Shown: positions 34,028-43,511, counted from the first letter of the stretch. The stretch is DNA of 64,000 nt from Streptomyces lanatus (GCF_014655715.1 NZ_BNBM01000012.1:186001-250000), one strand, 5' to 3'. The notes: a model not told the origin generated them from the letters alone. Translations and numbers: made by a program.

Positions 34028-34947
34028 TGGCGACGGTCACCGAGGCGCCACCCCTGGCGCCCGAGCAGCCGAAACCGCCGCGCAAAAGGGGCCGCTGGAC
34101 GCCGTACTGGCTGCTGCTCCCCGGCATCCTCTGGCTGCTGATCTTCTTCGCGATGCCGATGATCTACCAGGCCTCCACGTCCGTGCAGACGGGCTCCCTG
34201 GAGGAGGGCTACAAGGTCACCTGGCACTTCGCGACCTACTGGGACGCCCTGTCCGAGTACTACCCGCAGTTCCTGCGCTCGGTGCTCTACGCCGGCTCGG
34301 CGACCATCCTGTGTCTGCTGCTCGGCTATCCGCTGGCGTATCTGATCGCCTTCCGCGCGGGACGCTGGCGGAACCTGATCATGATCCTGGTGATCGCGCC
34401 GTTCTTCACCAGCTTCCTGATCCGCACCCTCGCCTGGAAGACGATCCTCGCGGACGGCGGCCCGGTCGTGGGCGCCCTGAACACGCTGCATGTCCTGGAC
34501 GTCACCACCTGGCTCGGGATGACCGAGGGCGACCGGGTGCTGGCCACGCCGCTCGCGGTGGTCTGCGGTCTGACGTACAACTTCCTGCCGTTCATGGTGC
34601 TGCCGCTGTACACCTCGCTGGAGCGCATCGACCCACGGCTGCACGAGGCGGCGAACGACCTCTACGCCAAGCCGACCACCGTCTTCCGCCGGGTCACCTT
34701 CCCGCTGTCGATGCCCGGCGTCGTCTCCGGCACGCTGCTGACCTTCATCCCGGCGGCCGGTGACTACGTCAACGCGGATCTGCTCGGCTCCACCGACACC
34801 CGCATGGTCGGAAACGTGATCCAGACCCAGTTCCTGCGCATCCTGGACTATCCGACGGCCGCGGCGCTGTCCTTCATTCTCATGGCCGCCATCCTCGTCA
34901 TGGTGACGGTCTACATTCGCAGGTCCGGCACGGAGGATCTGGTTTAA
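34027..34947 (+). CDS. potB: Polyamine ABC transporter permease PotB
   Basis: A 306-residue membrane protein with six helices. The first is at about 25-45 (YWLLLPGILWLLIFFAMPMIY). The cytoplasmic EAA loop is RLHEAANDLYAKPTTVFRRVTFPLSMPGVVSG. The PotB-type order with PotC next is standard, PotB and PotC forming the membrane channel. The ATG is the overlapping start in TGATG with potA. The longer upstream open frame reads through potA and is an artefact of GC-rich codons. Confidence 0.9.
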
Positions 34948-35748
34948 ATGACCGTCGTGAACTGGCTCAAGCGCAATCTCGTCGTCATCGCGGGACTGCT
35001 GACGCTTTCGTATCTCCTCCTGCCCAATGTCATCGTGACGATCTTCTCCTTCAACAATCCGAAGGGGCGTTTCAACTACGAATGGCAGGAGTTCTCCACG
35101 GCCGCCTGGAAGGACCCGTGCGGAGTCTCCGACATGTGCGGCTCGCTGTCGGTCAGCCTCCAGCTCGCCTTCTGGGCCACCATCGGCGCCACGCTCCTCG
35201 GCACGATGATCGCCTTCGCGCTGGTCCGCTACCGCTTCCGCGCACGCGGCGCCGTGAACTCGCTGATCTTCCTGCCGATGGCGATGCCCGAGGTCGTCAT
35301 GGCCGCCTCGCTGCTCACTCTCTTCCTCAACCTGGGTGCCCAGCTCGGCTTCTGGACGATCCTCATCGCCCACATCATGTTCTGCCTCAGCTTCGTCGTC
35401 ACCGCCGTCAAGGCGCGCGTGATGTCGATGGACCCGAGGCTGGAGCAGGCAGCCCAGGATCTGTACGCCGGACCGGTCCAGACGTTCATCCGGGTCACCC
35501 TGCCGATCGCCGCCCCCGGAATCGCGGCGGGCGCGCTGCTCGCCTTCGCGCTCTCCTTCGACGATTTCATCATCACCAATTTCAACGCGGGCTCCACCGT
35601 CACCTTCCCGATGTTCGTCTGGGGCTCGGCCCAGCGCGGAACGCCCGTTCAGATCAATGTCATCGGCACGGCCATGTTCGTCATCGCCGTACTGTTCGTC
35701 CTGGCCTCCATGGTCATCAGCAACCGCCGAAACAAGCAAAAGGCATAA
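34948..35748 (+). CDS. potC: Polyamine ABC transporter permease PotC
   Basis: A 266-residue protein with six helices, the first at about 11-31 (VVIAGLLTLSYLLLPNVIVTIFSF). The EAA loop is RLEQAAQDLYAGPVQTFIRVTLPIAAPGIAAG, and SFDDFIITNFNAGSTVTFPMFVWG is the typical PotC segment after it. The ATG follows the potB TAA immediately. It ends 22 nt before the FAD-oxidoreductase gene, which appears to belong to the same transcription unit. Confidence 0.9.
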   Translation: MTVVNWLKRNLVVIAGLLTLSYLLLPNVIVTIFSFNNPKGRFNYEWQEFSTAAWKDPCGVSDMCGSLSVSLQLAFWATIGATLLGTMIAFALVRYRFRARGAVNSLIFLPMAMPEVVMAASLLTLFLNLGAQLGFWTILIAHIMFCLSFVVTAVKARVMSMDPRLEQAAQDLYAGPVQTFIRVTLPIAAPGIAAGALLAFALSFDDFIITNFNAGSTVTFPMFVWGSAQRGTPVQINVIGTAMFVIAVLFVLASMVISNRRNKQKA

Positions 35749-35770
35749 GCCCCTGTAGGGAGTTGAAATC

Positions 35771-37198
35771 ATGGCCCCAAGCGCCATGAGTTCTGGCAAT
35801 CACGCGACGAAATCACTCTCCGACGCCCAGCCGGTCCCGTACTGGCTGGACGACCCCGGCCGCCCCCGCCCCGAGCCCGCCCTCACCACCGCCGAGACCT
35901 GCGATCTGCTGGTCGTCGGCGGTGGATACAGCGGACTGTGGACCGCGCTCATCGCCAAGGAGCGCGACCCGCAGCGGGACGTCGTACTGGTCGAAGGCCG
36001 TGAGGTGGGCTGGGCCGCCTCCGGCCGCAACGGCGGCTTCTGCGCCGCCTCCCTCACCCATGGCCTGCCCAACGGCCTCGCCCGCTGGCCCGACGAGATC
36101 CAGCGACTGGAAGAGCTGGGCACCCGCAATCTCGACGAGATCGAGAAGGCCGTCGCCCGCTACTCCCTGGACTGCGACTTCGAGCGCACCGGCGAGATCG
36201 ACGTCGCCACCGAGCCGTACCAGGCCGCGGAACTGCGCGCATGGTACGAGGAGTTGCGGGACAAGGGCCTCGCCGACGGCATGGAGTTCCTCGACGGGGA
36301 AGCCGTGCGGTCACAAGTCGACTCACCGACATTCCAGGCCGGTCTCTACGACCGCCGGGGCGTCGCCATGCTCAACCCCGCCAAGCTGGTGTGGGGCCTC
36401 AAGCGGGCCTGCCTGGACCTGGGCGTCCGCGTCTACGAGCACACCCCCGCCCTCACCCTGAAGCCGTACGGCGCCGGCATGGCCGTACGCACCCCGTACG
36501 GCTCGGTCCGCGCCCGCAAGGTCGCGCTGGGCACCAACATCTTCCCGAACCTGGTCAAGCGCGTACGGTCGTACACCGTCCCGGTCTACGACTACGCCCT
36601 GATGACCGAGCCGCTGAGCGACGGGCAACTGTCCTCCATCGGCTGGAAGAACAGACAGGGCCTCGGCGACTCGGCGAACCAGTTCCACTACTTCCGGCTC
36701 TCCGCCGACAACCGCATCCTGTGGGGCGGCTACGACGCGATCTATCCGTACGGCGGCCGGGTACGGGCCGAGTACGACGACCGGCCGGAGACGTACGCCA
36801 AGCTCGCCGGGCACTTCTTCACCTGCTTCCCGCAGCTGGAGGGCATGCGCTTCACACATGCGTGGGGCGGCGCCATCGACACCTGCTCGCGTTTCTCGGC
36901 GTTCTTCGGCACGGCCCATCAGGGCAAGGTCGCGTACGCGGCGGGCTTCACGGGACTGGGGGTCGGCGCGACCCGCTTCGGCGCGGATGTGATGCTGGAC
37001 CTGCTGGCGGGGGAGGAGACCGAGCGCACCCGGCTCGAAATGGTCCGCAAGAAGCCGCTGCCCTTCCCTCCCGAGCCGTTCGCCTGGACCGGTATCGCGC
37101 TCACCAAGTGGTCGCTGGCCCGCGCGGACGCGCACGGCGGGCGGCGCAATCTGTGGCTCAGGGCGATGGACCGGCTGGGCCTCGGCTTCGACAGCTGA
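35771..37198 (+). CDS. FAD-dependent oxidoreductase, gamma-glutamylputrescine/amine oxidase type
   Basis: A 475-residue flavoprotein of the D-amino-acid-oxidase-like family. The dinucleotide motif is CDLLVVGGGYSGLWTALIAKER at about residues 40-61, followed by GREVGWAASGRNGGFCAASL. Near the end, AAGFTGLGVGATRFGADVMLDLLAGEE closes the FAD site. PuuB-type enzymes oxidise gamma-glutamylputrescine to the aldehyde. The place directly after potDABC and an aldehyde dehydrogenase supports a polyamine role. GGGAG lies 9 nt upstream. The exact amine is unknown. Confidence 0.85.
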   Translation: MAPSAMSSGNHATKSLSDAQPVPYWLDDPGRPRPEPALTTAETCDLLVVGGGYSGLWTALIAKERDPQRDVVLVEGREVGWAASGRNGGFCAASLTHGLPNGLARWPDEIQRLEELGTRNLDEIEKAVARYSLDCDFERTGEIDVATEPYQAAELRAWYEELRDKGLADGMEFLDGEAVRSQVDSPTFQAGLYDRRGVAMLNPAKLVWGLKRACLDLGVRVYEHTPALTLKPYGAGMAVRTPYGSVRARKVALGTNIFPNLVKRVRSYTVPVYDYALMTEPLSDGQLSSIGWKNRQGLGDSANQFHYFRLSADNRILWGGYDAIYPYGGRVRAEYDDRPETYAKLAGHFFTCFPQLEGMRFTHAWGGAIDTCSRFSAFFGTAHQGKVAYAAGFTGLGVGATRFGADVMLDLLAGEETERTRLEMVRKKPLPFPPEPFAWTGIALTKWSLARADAHGGRRNLWLRAMDRLGLGFDS

Positions 37199-37200
37199 AT

Positions 37201-37214
37201 GTGACTCAGGTCAC
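37201..37214. promoter_or_regulatory. Crp-like palindrome
   Basis: GTGACTCAGGTCAC has GTGAC/GTCAC arms and fits GTG(N)6GNCAC, the motif I recall for the streptomycete Crp protein. It starts 3 nt after the oxidoreductase stop and 113 nt upstream of the next ATG. A single site match is not proof of binding. Confidence 0.35.
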
Positions 37215-37251
37215 TCGATATTGGTCGGGGTAACCCGCGTAATGCCCGCCG

Positions 37252-37310
37252 GGTGACCTCCCTCTCCCTCGTGACGCGATCGGCGTTCACGACAGAAAAG
37301 GGAGGTCACC
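37252..37310 (+). promoter_or_regulatory. 12-bp inverted repeat that can hide the ribosome site of the small unknown gene
   Basis: GGTGACCTCCCT (37252-37263) is perfectly complementary to AGGGAGGTCACC (37299-37310), which contains the AGGGAGG Shine-Dalgarno of the gene starting at 37314. The loop is 35 nt. A folded leader would block ribosomes, so this may be a translational switch. It could also be a protein-binding inverted repeat. Confidence 0.5.
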
Positions 37311-37313
37311 GTC

Positions 37314-37766
37314 ATGACAGGGGCGAAGACGGCGGTCGAGTGGCTGGCATCCGTTGCGCCGAATCCCGAGGCCTGTCGCTGGGAGTGGGAGCGCAACCCC
37401 CTCGGGGTCGCGCTGCTGCCCGCCGGCAAGGCCTGGGACGTGCTCATCCTGCCGGCCGAACTCGGCTATCCGACCCTTGATGTCCTCACCCGCATCATCG
37501 ACCAACCCGGCCCGGTCCTGGTCGACTTCGGCGACTCACGCATGGGCTTCCTCGTGCCGCCCGGCACGGCGGCCCGCTGGCTCGGCACCGGCATCCGCAC
37601 GGCCGGGGCCGGCACCTGGATCGTCGTGCCGTACCCGGGCCGTGCCACCGGCGGCATCCGCTGGCTGGTCCCACCGGACGGCACGGGCACGCTCACGGAC
37701 CCGGCTCTGCTCGAACTGGCCATGCACGAGGCGGCGGCGGGCCTGGCGTCGGAGGGGGAGCCGTAG
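37314..37766 (+). CDS. Hypothetical protein, 150 residues
   Basis: The protein starts MTGAKTAVEWLASVAPNPEACRWEWERNPLGVALLPAGKAWDVLILPAELGYPTLDVLTR. Its middle part is DFGDSRMGFLVPPGTAARWLGTG, and it later has PYPGRATGGIRWLVPPDG. Similar GxxLLPAGxxWDVxxxP segments occur in actinobacterial proteins related to the N-terminal domain of primase-polymerases, but the catalytic acidic residues are not evident. I do not assign a function. No membrane or signal segment. Codon use fits the neighbours, and its leader is unusually structured. Confidence 0.65.
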   Translation: MTGAKTAVEWLASVAPNPEACRWEWERNPLGVALLPAGKAWDVLILPAELGYPTLDVLTRIIDQPGPVLVDFGDSRMGFLVPPGTAARWLGTGIRTAGAGTWIVVPYPGRATGGIRWLVPPDGTGTLTDPALLELAMHEAAAGLASEGEP

Positions 37767-37779
37767 CCTGCGGGAACCC

Positions 37780-37810
37780 TTGACAGGAGAATTGGTCTGG
37801 ACCAAGTTAT
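37780..37810 (+). promoter_or_regulatory. Chitinase promoter with DasR-type operator
   Basis: TTGACA at 37780-37785 is a full -35 match. ATTGGTCTGGACCAAG at 37791-37806 lies directly behind it and overlaps the expected -10 (about 37803-37810). It contains TGGTCTGGACCA, one base from the TGGTCTAGACCA core of the DasR site known from chitin and N-acetylglucosamine genes of streptomycetes. Binding there would block transcription until amino-sugar phosphates release the repressor. Confidence 0.75.
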
Positions 37811-37852
37811 GGGCGGCCCCACCCTCCAATTCCCCCGTGCCCGGAGGCCCTT

Positions 37853-39643
37853 GTGGATCGCACCAGACCGCTCGCCTTCCTGTTCGCCGCCGCACTGACC
37901 CTGCCCGGCCTCACCGCGCTCTCGTCGGCCGCCCGTGCGGCCGACGCGGACCTCGCCCGCAACGGCGGCTTCGAGTCCGGCCTGGACGGCTGGAGCTGCA
38001 CGGCGGGCACCACGGTCAACTCGCCCGTGCGCAGCGGAAGTTCCGCTCTCCAGGCGACCCCGGCCGGAGCCGACAACGCCCGCTGCGCGCAGACGGTGAC
38101 CGTCAAGCCCGACTCCCAGTACACGCTCACCGGCTACGTCCGGGGCTCCTACGTCTACCTCGGCGCGAGCGGCACCGGCACCACCGACGTCTCCACCTGG
38201 ACCCAGTCGGCCCCCACCTGGCAACAGCTCACGACGACCTTCCGCACGGGCCCGACCACGACCAGCGTCACCGTCTACACCCACGGCTGGTACGGCACGG
38301 GCGCCTACAACGCCGACGACATCTCCCTGACCGGCCCGGGAGTGGACGCCGGCCAGCCCCCCGCGGCACCGACAGGTGTGAGGACCGGATCCGTCACTTC
38401 CTCCTCCGTCGCCCTGTCCTGGTCGCCGGTGGCGGGCGCGACGGGCTACGCGGTCTACCGCGACGGCGCCAAGGTCCAGACGGCGAGCGGCACTTCAGCC
38501 ACCGTCGGCGGCCTGTCACCCTCGACGGCGTACGGCTTCCAGGTCACCGCGCTGAACGAGGCCGGGGAGTCGGCGAGGTCGGCCACGGTGACCGCCACGA
38601 CGACCGCGAGCCCCACCGGTCCCGTGGACCTCCCTGCCCACGCCCTGGTCGGCTACCTCCACGCCAGCTTCGCCAACGGCTCCGGCTACACCCGTATGGC
38701 CGACGTCCCCGACAGCTGGGACGTCATCGACCTGGCCTTCGGTGAACCCACCTCGGTCACCTCGGGCGACATCCGCTTCGACCGCTGCCCGGTGACGGAG
38801 TGCCCGAACGTCGAGAGCGACGCCGACTTCAAGGCGGCGATCAAGGCCAAGCAGGCGGCGGGCAAGAAGGTGCTGATCTCCATCGGCGGCCAGAACGGCC
38901 AGGTCCAGCTGACGACGACGGCCGCCCGGGACACCTTCGTGTCCTCCGTATCGAAGATCATCGACGAGTACGGCCTCGACGGCCTGGACATCGACTTCGA
39001 GGGCCACTCCCTCTCCCTGAACGCCGACGACACCGACTTCAAGAACCCGAAGACCCCGGTGATCGTCAACCTGATCTCGGCCCTGAAGACCCTGAAGGCC
39101 AAGTACGGCGACGACTTCGTCCTGACGATGGCCCCGGAGACCTTCTTCGTCCAGCTCGGCTACCAGTACTACGGCACCGGCCAATGGGGCGGCCAGGACC
39201 CGAGGGCAGGGGCGTACCTCCCGGTCATCCACGCCCTGCGCGACGACCTCACCCTCCTGCACGTCCAGGACTACAACTCGGGCCCGATCATGGGCCTCGA
39301 CAACCAGTACCACTCCATGGGCGGCGCCGACTTCCACATCGCCATGACCGACATGCTCCTCACCGGCTTCCCGGTCGCCGGCAACGCGAGCAACGTCTTC
39401 CCACCCCTGCGCCCCGACCAGATCGCCATCGGCATGCCGGCGTCGACCAACGCGGGCAACGGCCACGTCCCCCCGGCCGAGGTCACCAAGACCCTCGACT
39501 GCCTGACGAAGAAGACCAATTGCGGCTCGTACGCGACCCACGGCACCTGGCCGGCCCTGCGCGGCCTGATGACGTGGTCGATCAACTGGGACCGCTACTC
39601 GAACTGGGAGTTCCAGCGGACGTTCGACGGCTACTTCGGCTGA
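37853..39643 (+). CDS. Secreted GH18 chitinase with carbohydrate-binding and fibronectin-III domains
   Basis: A 596-residue protein. A signal peptide of about 30 residues (ending SSAARA) is followed by a CBM-like beta-sandwich (NGGFESGLDGWSC, about 36-160), a fibronectin type-III module (PTGVRTGSVTSSSVALSWSPVAGATGYAVYRDG, about 170-255) and a GH18 barrel. The barrel carries the catalytic DGLDIDFEG (DxxDxDxE) near residue 378 and KKVLISIGGQNG before it. It hydrolyses chitin outside the cell. GTG 37853 is preceded by GGAGG at 6 nt. The gene order matches a chitinase near the polyamine genes in S. coelicolor (from memory). It meets the PucR gene tail to tail (4-bp gap). Confidence 0.93.
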   Translation: MDRTRPLAFLFAAALTLPGLTALSSAARAADADLARNGGFESGLDGWSCTAGTTVNSPVRSGSSALQATPAGADNARCAQTVTVKPDSQYTLTGYVRGSYVYLGASGTGTTDVSTWTQSAPTWQQLTTTFRTGPTTTSVTVYTHGWYGTGAYNADDISLTGPGVDAGQPPAAPTGVRTGSVTSSSVALSWSPVAGATGYAVYRDGAKVQTASGTSATVGGLSPSTAYGFQVTALNEAGESARSATVTATTTASPTGPVDLPAHALVGYLHASFANGSGYTRMADVPDSWDVIDLAFGEPTSVTSGDIRFDRCPVTECPNVESDADFKAAIKAKQAAGKKVLISIGGQNGQVQLTTTAARDTFVSSVSKIIDEYGLDGLDIDFEGHSLSLNADDTDFKNPKTPVIVNLISALKTLKAKYGDDFVLTMAPETFFVQLGYQYYGTGQWGGQDPRAGAYLPVIHALRDDLTLLHVQDYNSGPIMGLDNQYHSMGGADFHIAMTDMLLTGFPVAGNASNVFPPLRPDQIAIGMPASTNAGNGHVPPAEVTKTLDCLTKKTNCGSYATHGTWPALRGLMTWSINWDRYSNWEFQRTFDGYFG

Positions 39644-39647
39644 CGGC

Positions 39648-41315
39648 CTACTCCGTCGACGTCGCCTTCAACGCCAGCCAGAGCTCCATCCGCACATCCG
39701 CGTCGTCCAGCGAGCGGCCAAGGATCTCCTCGACGCGGCGCATCCGGTACCGGAGGGTGTGCCGGTGTACGCCGAGGTCCGCGGCCGCCGCGTCCCACTG
39801 GCCGTGGCGGGACAGCCAGGCCCGCAGGGAGGCCACGAGGTCGCCGCGGCCGGTCGCGTCGTGTTCGTGGAGGGCGCGCAGCAGGCCGTCGGCGAAGGCC
39901 TTCACCGCGTCGTCGGCGAGGAGGGGCAGCACGGAGCCCGCCGCGAGCTGTTCGTGCTCCACGAACACCCGTCCCCGGCGCCGGGCCACGGACAGTGCCT
40001 GCTCGGCCTGCTTGTAGGCCGCCGCCGCGGCGATCGGGCCGGCCGGTGCCGAGAGGCCGACGACCAGTTCGTCCTCGGCGGGCCGGTCCGCCACGGTGCC
40101 CGCCCGCGTCGCCTCCACCGCCGCCGCGTACTCCGTGCACGCCGACACCGCCGCGCCCTCGTCCGCCGCGAGCACGACCAATCGTGCCGTCCCGCCCTCG
40201 CCCTGCGGCACCACCAGCACCGCCTCACCGGCGCGGGCCGCGGCGGACTCGACGATCTCGGTGAGGGCGCCCAAGGGGTCGCCGTTCGTCTCGGAGGCGA
40301 CCAGGACCGCGGCGGACGACTTGCCGGGCGCCACGTGCGTCCCCGAATCCACGACCCGCGCCGCCGTCACCGACGCCGAGTCGGCGACGATCACCCGGAA
40401 GGGCGCGTCCAGCAGCCCGCCGTACAGATCCCCGGCCACGGCCCGCGCATGGTCCGGCTGTCCGGCCAGCAGCATGCGCAGCACCGCCGCCCCGACCCGC
40501 TGCTCGGCCGCCTGCAGGGAGCGGGAGCGCTCCGTCGTCAGCGTCAGCAGGGCGATCGCCGAGTGGACGGCGTACCGCTCGGCCGTGCCCAGCGTGGCCG
40601 CCGTGCCGACCGCCAGGGCCGCCCGGGGCCGGCGGCCCGTGCCCAGGGTGTGCAGTTCGACCCGGTCCTCGTTCTCCGGCCCGCCCACCACGGACGACGC
40701 CGGCGCGGGCCGCTCGCGCAGCCGCTCCACGTCCGCCGTGAGCCGCGCCGCCCGCCGCCCCGCCCACTCCGGCGCGGTCGCGACGACGGCACCGGACGCG
40801 TCGTACAGCGCCGCCCAGCCGTTCACCTGCGAGGCCAGCGCCGTCAGCAGCCCCTCGGGCCCGTCGGTCAGCGCCTGCTTGGTCAGCTCGCGCTGGGCCG
40901 CGAACCCGGCCGTCACCGCCCGGTACTGATCCGCCGCGATGGCCGCCGACACGGCCTTGCTGATGGCGAGGAAGGGGGTGCGGCGCGGGACCTCCAGCAG
41001 CGGCAGGTCCTCCTCGGCCGCCGCGTCGACCAGGGCCTCGGGGATGTCCTCGTAATGGACGCCGACCGCGAAACCGAGCCCCACCACGCCCGCGCCCACC
41101 AGCCGCCGCACATAACGCCGCATCGCCTCGGGGTTCTCCGCGTCCAGCTTCAGCGCCGTGATCAGCAGCAGCTCGCCGCCCTCCATATAGGGGACGGGAT
41201 CGGTCAGCTCGCTGGCATGCGCCCAGCGCACCGGCACATCCAGACGGTCCTCGCCGGCCCGCACGGTCAGCTTGAGCGCGGAGTGATGGACGAGCGAGGC
41301 GAGCGTCGGTGGCAT
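39648..41315 (-). CDS. PucR-family transcriptional regulator
   Basis: A 555-residue regulator. An N-terminal PucR-type sensory domain (VPVRWAHASELTDPVPYMEGGELLLITALKL, residues 28-58, continuing to about 125) is followed by a long central GGDEF-like/CdaR middle part. A C-terminal helix-turn-helix is HGQWDAAAADLGVHRHTLRYRMRRVEEILGRSLDDADVRMELWLALK (about 505-551). PucR proteins activate purine, GABA or amino-acid catabolic genes. Set between the pot/puuB-like operon and gabT, it is the likely activator of GABA or polyamine degradation here. Start MPPTLASLVHH is typical. Confidence 0.9.
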   Translation of the reverse strand: MPPTLASLVHHSALKLTVRAGEDRLDVPVRWAHASELTDPVPYMEGGELLLITALKLDAENPEAMRRYVRRLVGAGVVGLGFAVGVHYEDIPEALVDAAAEEDLPLLEVPRRTPFLAISKAVSAAIAADQYRAVTAGFAAQRELTKQALTDGPEGLLTALASQVNGWAALYDASGAVVATAPEWAGRRAARLTADVERLRERPAPASSVVGGPENEDRVELHTLGTGRRPRAALAVGTAATLGTAERYAVHSAIALLTLTTERSRSLQAAEQRVGAAVLRMLLAGQPDHARAVAGDLYGGLLDAPFRVIVADSASVTAARVVDSGTHVAPGKSSAAVLVASETNGDPLGALTEIVESAAARAGEAVLVVPQGEGGTARLVVLAADEGAAVSACTEYAAAVEATRAGTVADRPAEDELVVGLSAPAGPIAAAAAYKQAEQALSVARRRGRVFVEHEQLAAGSVLPLLADDAVKAFADGLLRALHEHDATGRGDLVASLRAWLSRHGQWDAAAADLGVHRHTLRYRMRRVEEILGRSLDDADVRMELWLALKATSTE

Positions 41316-41411
41316 GAGGCCTTCACAGGGAGGTGATCTTCGTGATCTTTTGGCCGCCGCGTATGAACGACCTGTGTCGATTCTGCCTCACCGTACGGTC
41401 ATCCGGTCACT

Positions 41412-43511
41412 TCATCCGCGCAGATCCACCAGCAGCGGCGGCGCGTGCTCCCCCTGCACACTGGTCAGCGACAGCACCGCGTGCCCGGCCGGCACCCCGT
41501 GCGCCAGCTCGGACGCCGACCAGCGCTCCCGCTCGACCTGGCGCACGGTCACCGCCCGCGCGGTCGGCGCCTTGCCGGTGATCACCCGCCGCACCGCGTG
41601 CAGCGCCTTCCCGGCCGGGGTCTCGGCGATGATCTGCCGGTCGGTGACGTCCCGCGCCTCGGTCCACTCCTTGCCCCACACCTCGGCGAAGTCCTGCCCG
41701 TCCCAGGGCGTGACCCCGGCCAGCGCCATCCGGCACCCGGCGGACCCCAGCAGCGGCCCGCGCAGCGGCCTCGGCACGTCGTCCAGGGTGCGCAGCGTCA
41801 GCACCGCGCCCGCGTTGCCCGACCGCAGCCGCTGGATGCCGCGTACGGCCTCCGGCGTCACGACCCCCGTCGCGTCGTCCAGCACCAGACAGGCGAACAG
41901 CGACCGGTCCTCCCGTACCGCCACACTCGCCGTGAACTGCGCCAGCACGAGCCGCGCCAGCATCCGCGAGGCCTCGGCGTGCCCGCGCGCGGGCAGATCG
42001 ATACGGACCCGGACGGGGTGGTCGAGGGCCTTCAGCGAGAACGGCCGTGACTGCCCCGAGGTGTCGAAGAACCCGGCGAAGGCGGGACGGTCGAGCAGCG
42101 CAACCCGGTCCGCGAGCACCGCCGCCACATCACCCGGATGCCCCGACTGCCGTTCCCGGGCGTCCAGTTCACGGATGAGCGACTCCTGCCCCGTGCCTTC
42201 GAGTCCCGTGCGCAGCGCATCGAGCGCGCCGGGCGAACCGTCCAGCAGCTGCCGTAGCTCCGGCACGGACGGGAAGCGGTCGTGGACCGCCCGGAACGGC
42301 CCGAGGAGCTGGGCCAGCACGGTCGTGGAGCGGCGGCTGTCGCTGCCCGGATGCGGATCGGCGAGGTCTCCCACCAGCGCCTCCGCGAGCACGGCGGCCG
42401 CCTCGTCGGGGTCGCCGGTGCCGCCGTACAGGTCCAGGTCGTAGACCGAGTCGGGGTTCCCGATCCGTACGACGACGTCGTACCCGTCCGCCGGTCCGAG
42501 CCCCGCGCCCGCCGCGCCGACCACGACCACGGCCGCCCGCCCGGCCAGCGCGTGCAGACACAGCGACTCGGCGAGCGGCCGCACCACGGTGCCGGTCTTG
42601 CCCGACCCGGCCGGGCCGACCGCGAGCAGGGAGGTGGCGAGCAGATCGGGTCCGAGGCCCAGGCCGGTGCCGCGATAGGCGTACGGATTGCGCGGGTCGT
42701 CGGCGGTTGTGCCCAGCCGCACCTGACCGCTGACGAGGTCGTGCCGGGCGGAGCGGGAGGGCAGATCGCGCTCGCCCGAGGGGTGCAGACAGGCCGCGGC
42801 GCCGTCCTTGAGCACGGCTCCGCTGAAGGTGGCCAGGTCGTGCCGGCCACTGTGCACGCCCTGCCAGGCACGGGTGATACGGGCGTAGTCGACGTCCCGC
42901 ATCTGCCCGGACCGGGCGTCACGCGCGAGCCGCTCGGCGGCGTCGGCGGCCCCGGCGGCGCGCATGCCCGGCCAGGTCGCGGGGTCCTGCTCGGGGGTGG
43001 GCGGACGCTCGCTGGTGGGGGTGGCGCGGTTCCAGGCGGGCGGGCCGAAGCGGCGCCAGACCTCGCCCCAGCGGCCCAGCCGGCCCACGGCGAGCATGAT
43101 CACGAGGGCGATGAGGGTGTAGTAGGTGTACCAGAGGACGGCGTTGCCGACGCGGTCGTTGTTCTCGCGCCAGGAGTCCGGGGTGAACAGCTCCAGCGGG
43201 AGCACCCACCAGCCGCCCAGATAGCCGTTCCACAGCAGCGACCAGATCAGCCACCCGACCAGGAACGCGATCAGCGCCCCGCTCAGCAACTGCCGCGCCG
43301 GAATCCGCTCCGGCTCCTCGTCCGGCCTGGGCACATGCCCGAACCGCCACACCCCGGGCTGTGCCTGGGGCCGAGGCGCCCTCAGCCAGGCCAGAAACGC
43401 CGACCCGTCGACGCCGGGCGGCGAAGAAGGCATCGGCGGCACGGCGGAGCGTGTTCGCGGCACAGGCGTCGCGTGCGTCGCCCGCGCGTCCTGCGTCCCG
43501 TCGCTGTCCAT
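41412..43511 (-). CDS. Membrane-anchored ATPase resembling conjugation coupling proteins
   Basis: A 699-residue protein. Two membrane helices are visible at about residues 75-95 (LLSGALIAFLVGWLIWSLLWNGYLGGWWVL) and 125-145 (VLWYTYYTLIALVIMLAVG). A P-loop, LLAVGPAGSGKTGTVVRPLAESLC, is near residue 315. A second block, RSLFACLVLDDATGVVTPEAVRGIQRLRSGNAGAVLTLRTLDD, looks like the Walker B and sensor part of TraD/VirD4/HerA-type ATPases. A soluble C-terminal tail follows. No relaxase or conjugation gene is near, so the role is unclear. ATG 43511 has AAGGA just upstream. Confidence 0.65.
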   Translation of the reverse strand: MDSDGTQDARATHATPVPRTRSAVPPMPSSPPGVDGSAFLAWLRAPRPQAQPGVWRFGHVPRPDEEPERIPARQLLSGALIAFLVGWLIWSLLWNGYLGGWWVLPLELFTPDSWRENNDRVGNAVLWYTYYTLIALVIMLAVGRLGRWGEVWRRFGPPAWNRATPTSERPPTPEQDPATWPGMRAAGAADAAERLARDARSGQMRDVDYARITRAWQGVHSGRHDLATFSGAVLKDGAAACLHPSGERDLPSRSARHDLVSGQVRLGTTADDPRNPYAYRGTGLGLGPDLLATSLLAVGPAGSGKTGTVVRPLAESLCLHALAGRAAVVVVGAAGAGLGPADGYDVVVRIGNPDSVYDLDLYGGTGDPDEAAAVLAEALVGDLADPHPGSDSRRSTTVLAQLLGPFRAVHDRFPSVPELRQLLDGSPGALDALRTGLEGTGQESLIRELDARERQSGHPGDVAAVLADRVALLDRPAFAGFFDTSGQSRPFSLKALDHPVRVRIDLPARGHAEASRMLARLVLAQFTASVAVREDRSLFACLVLDDATGVVTPEAVRGIQRLRSGNAGAVLTLRTLDDVPRPLRGPLLGSAGCRMALAGVTPWDGQDFAEVWGKEWTEARDVTDRQIIAETPAGKALHAVRRVITGKAPTARAVTVRQVERERWSASELAHGVPAGHAVLSLTSVQGEHAPPLLVDLRG

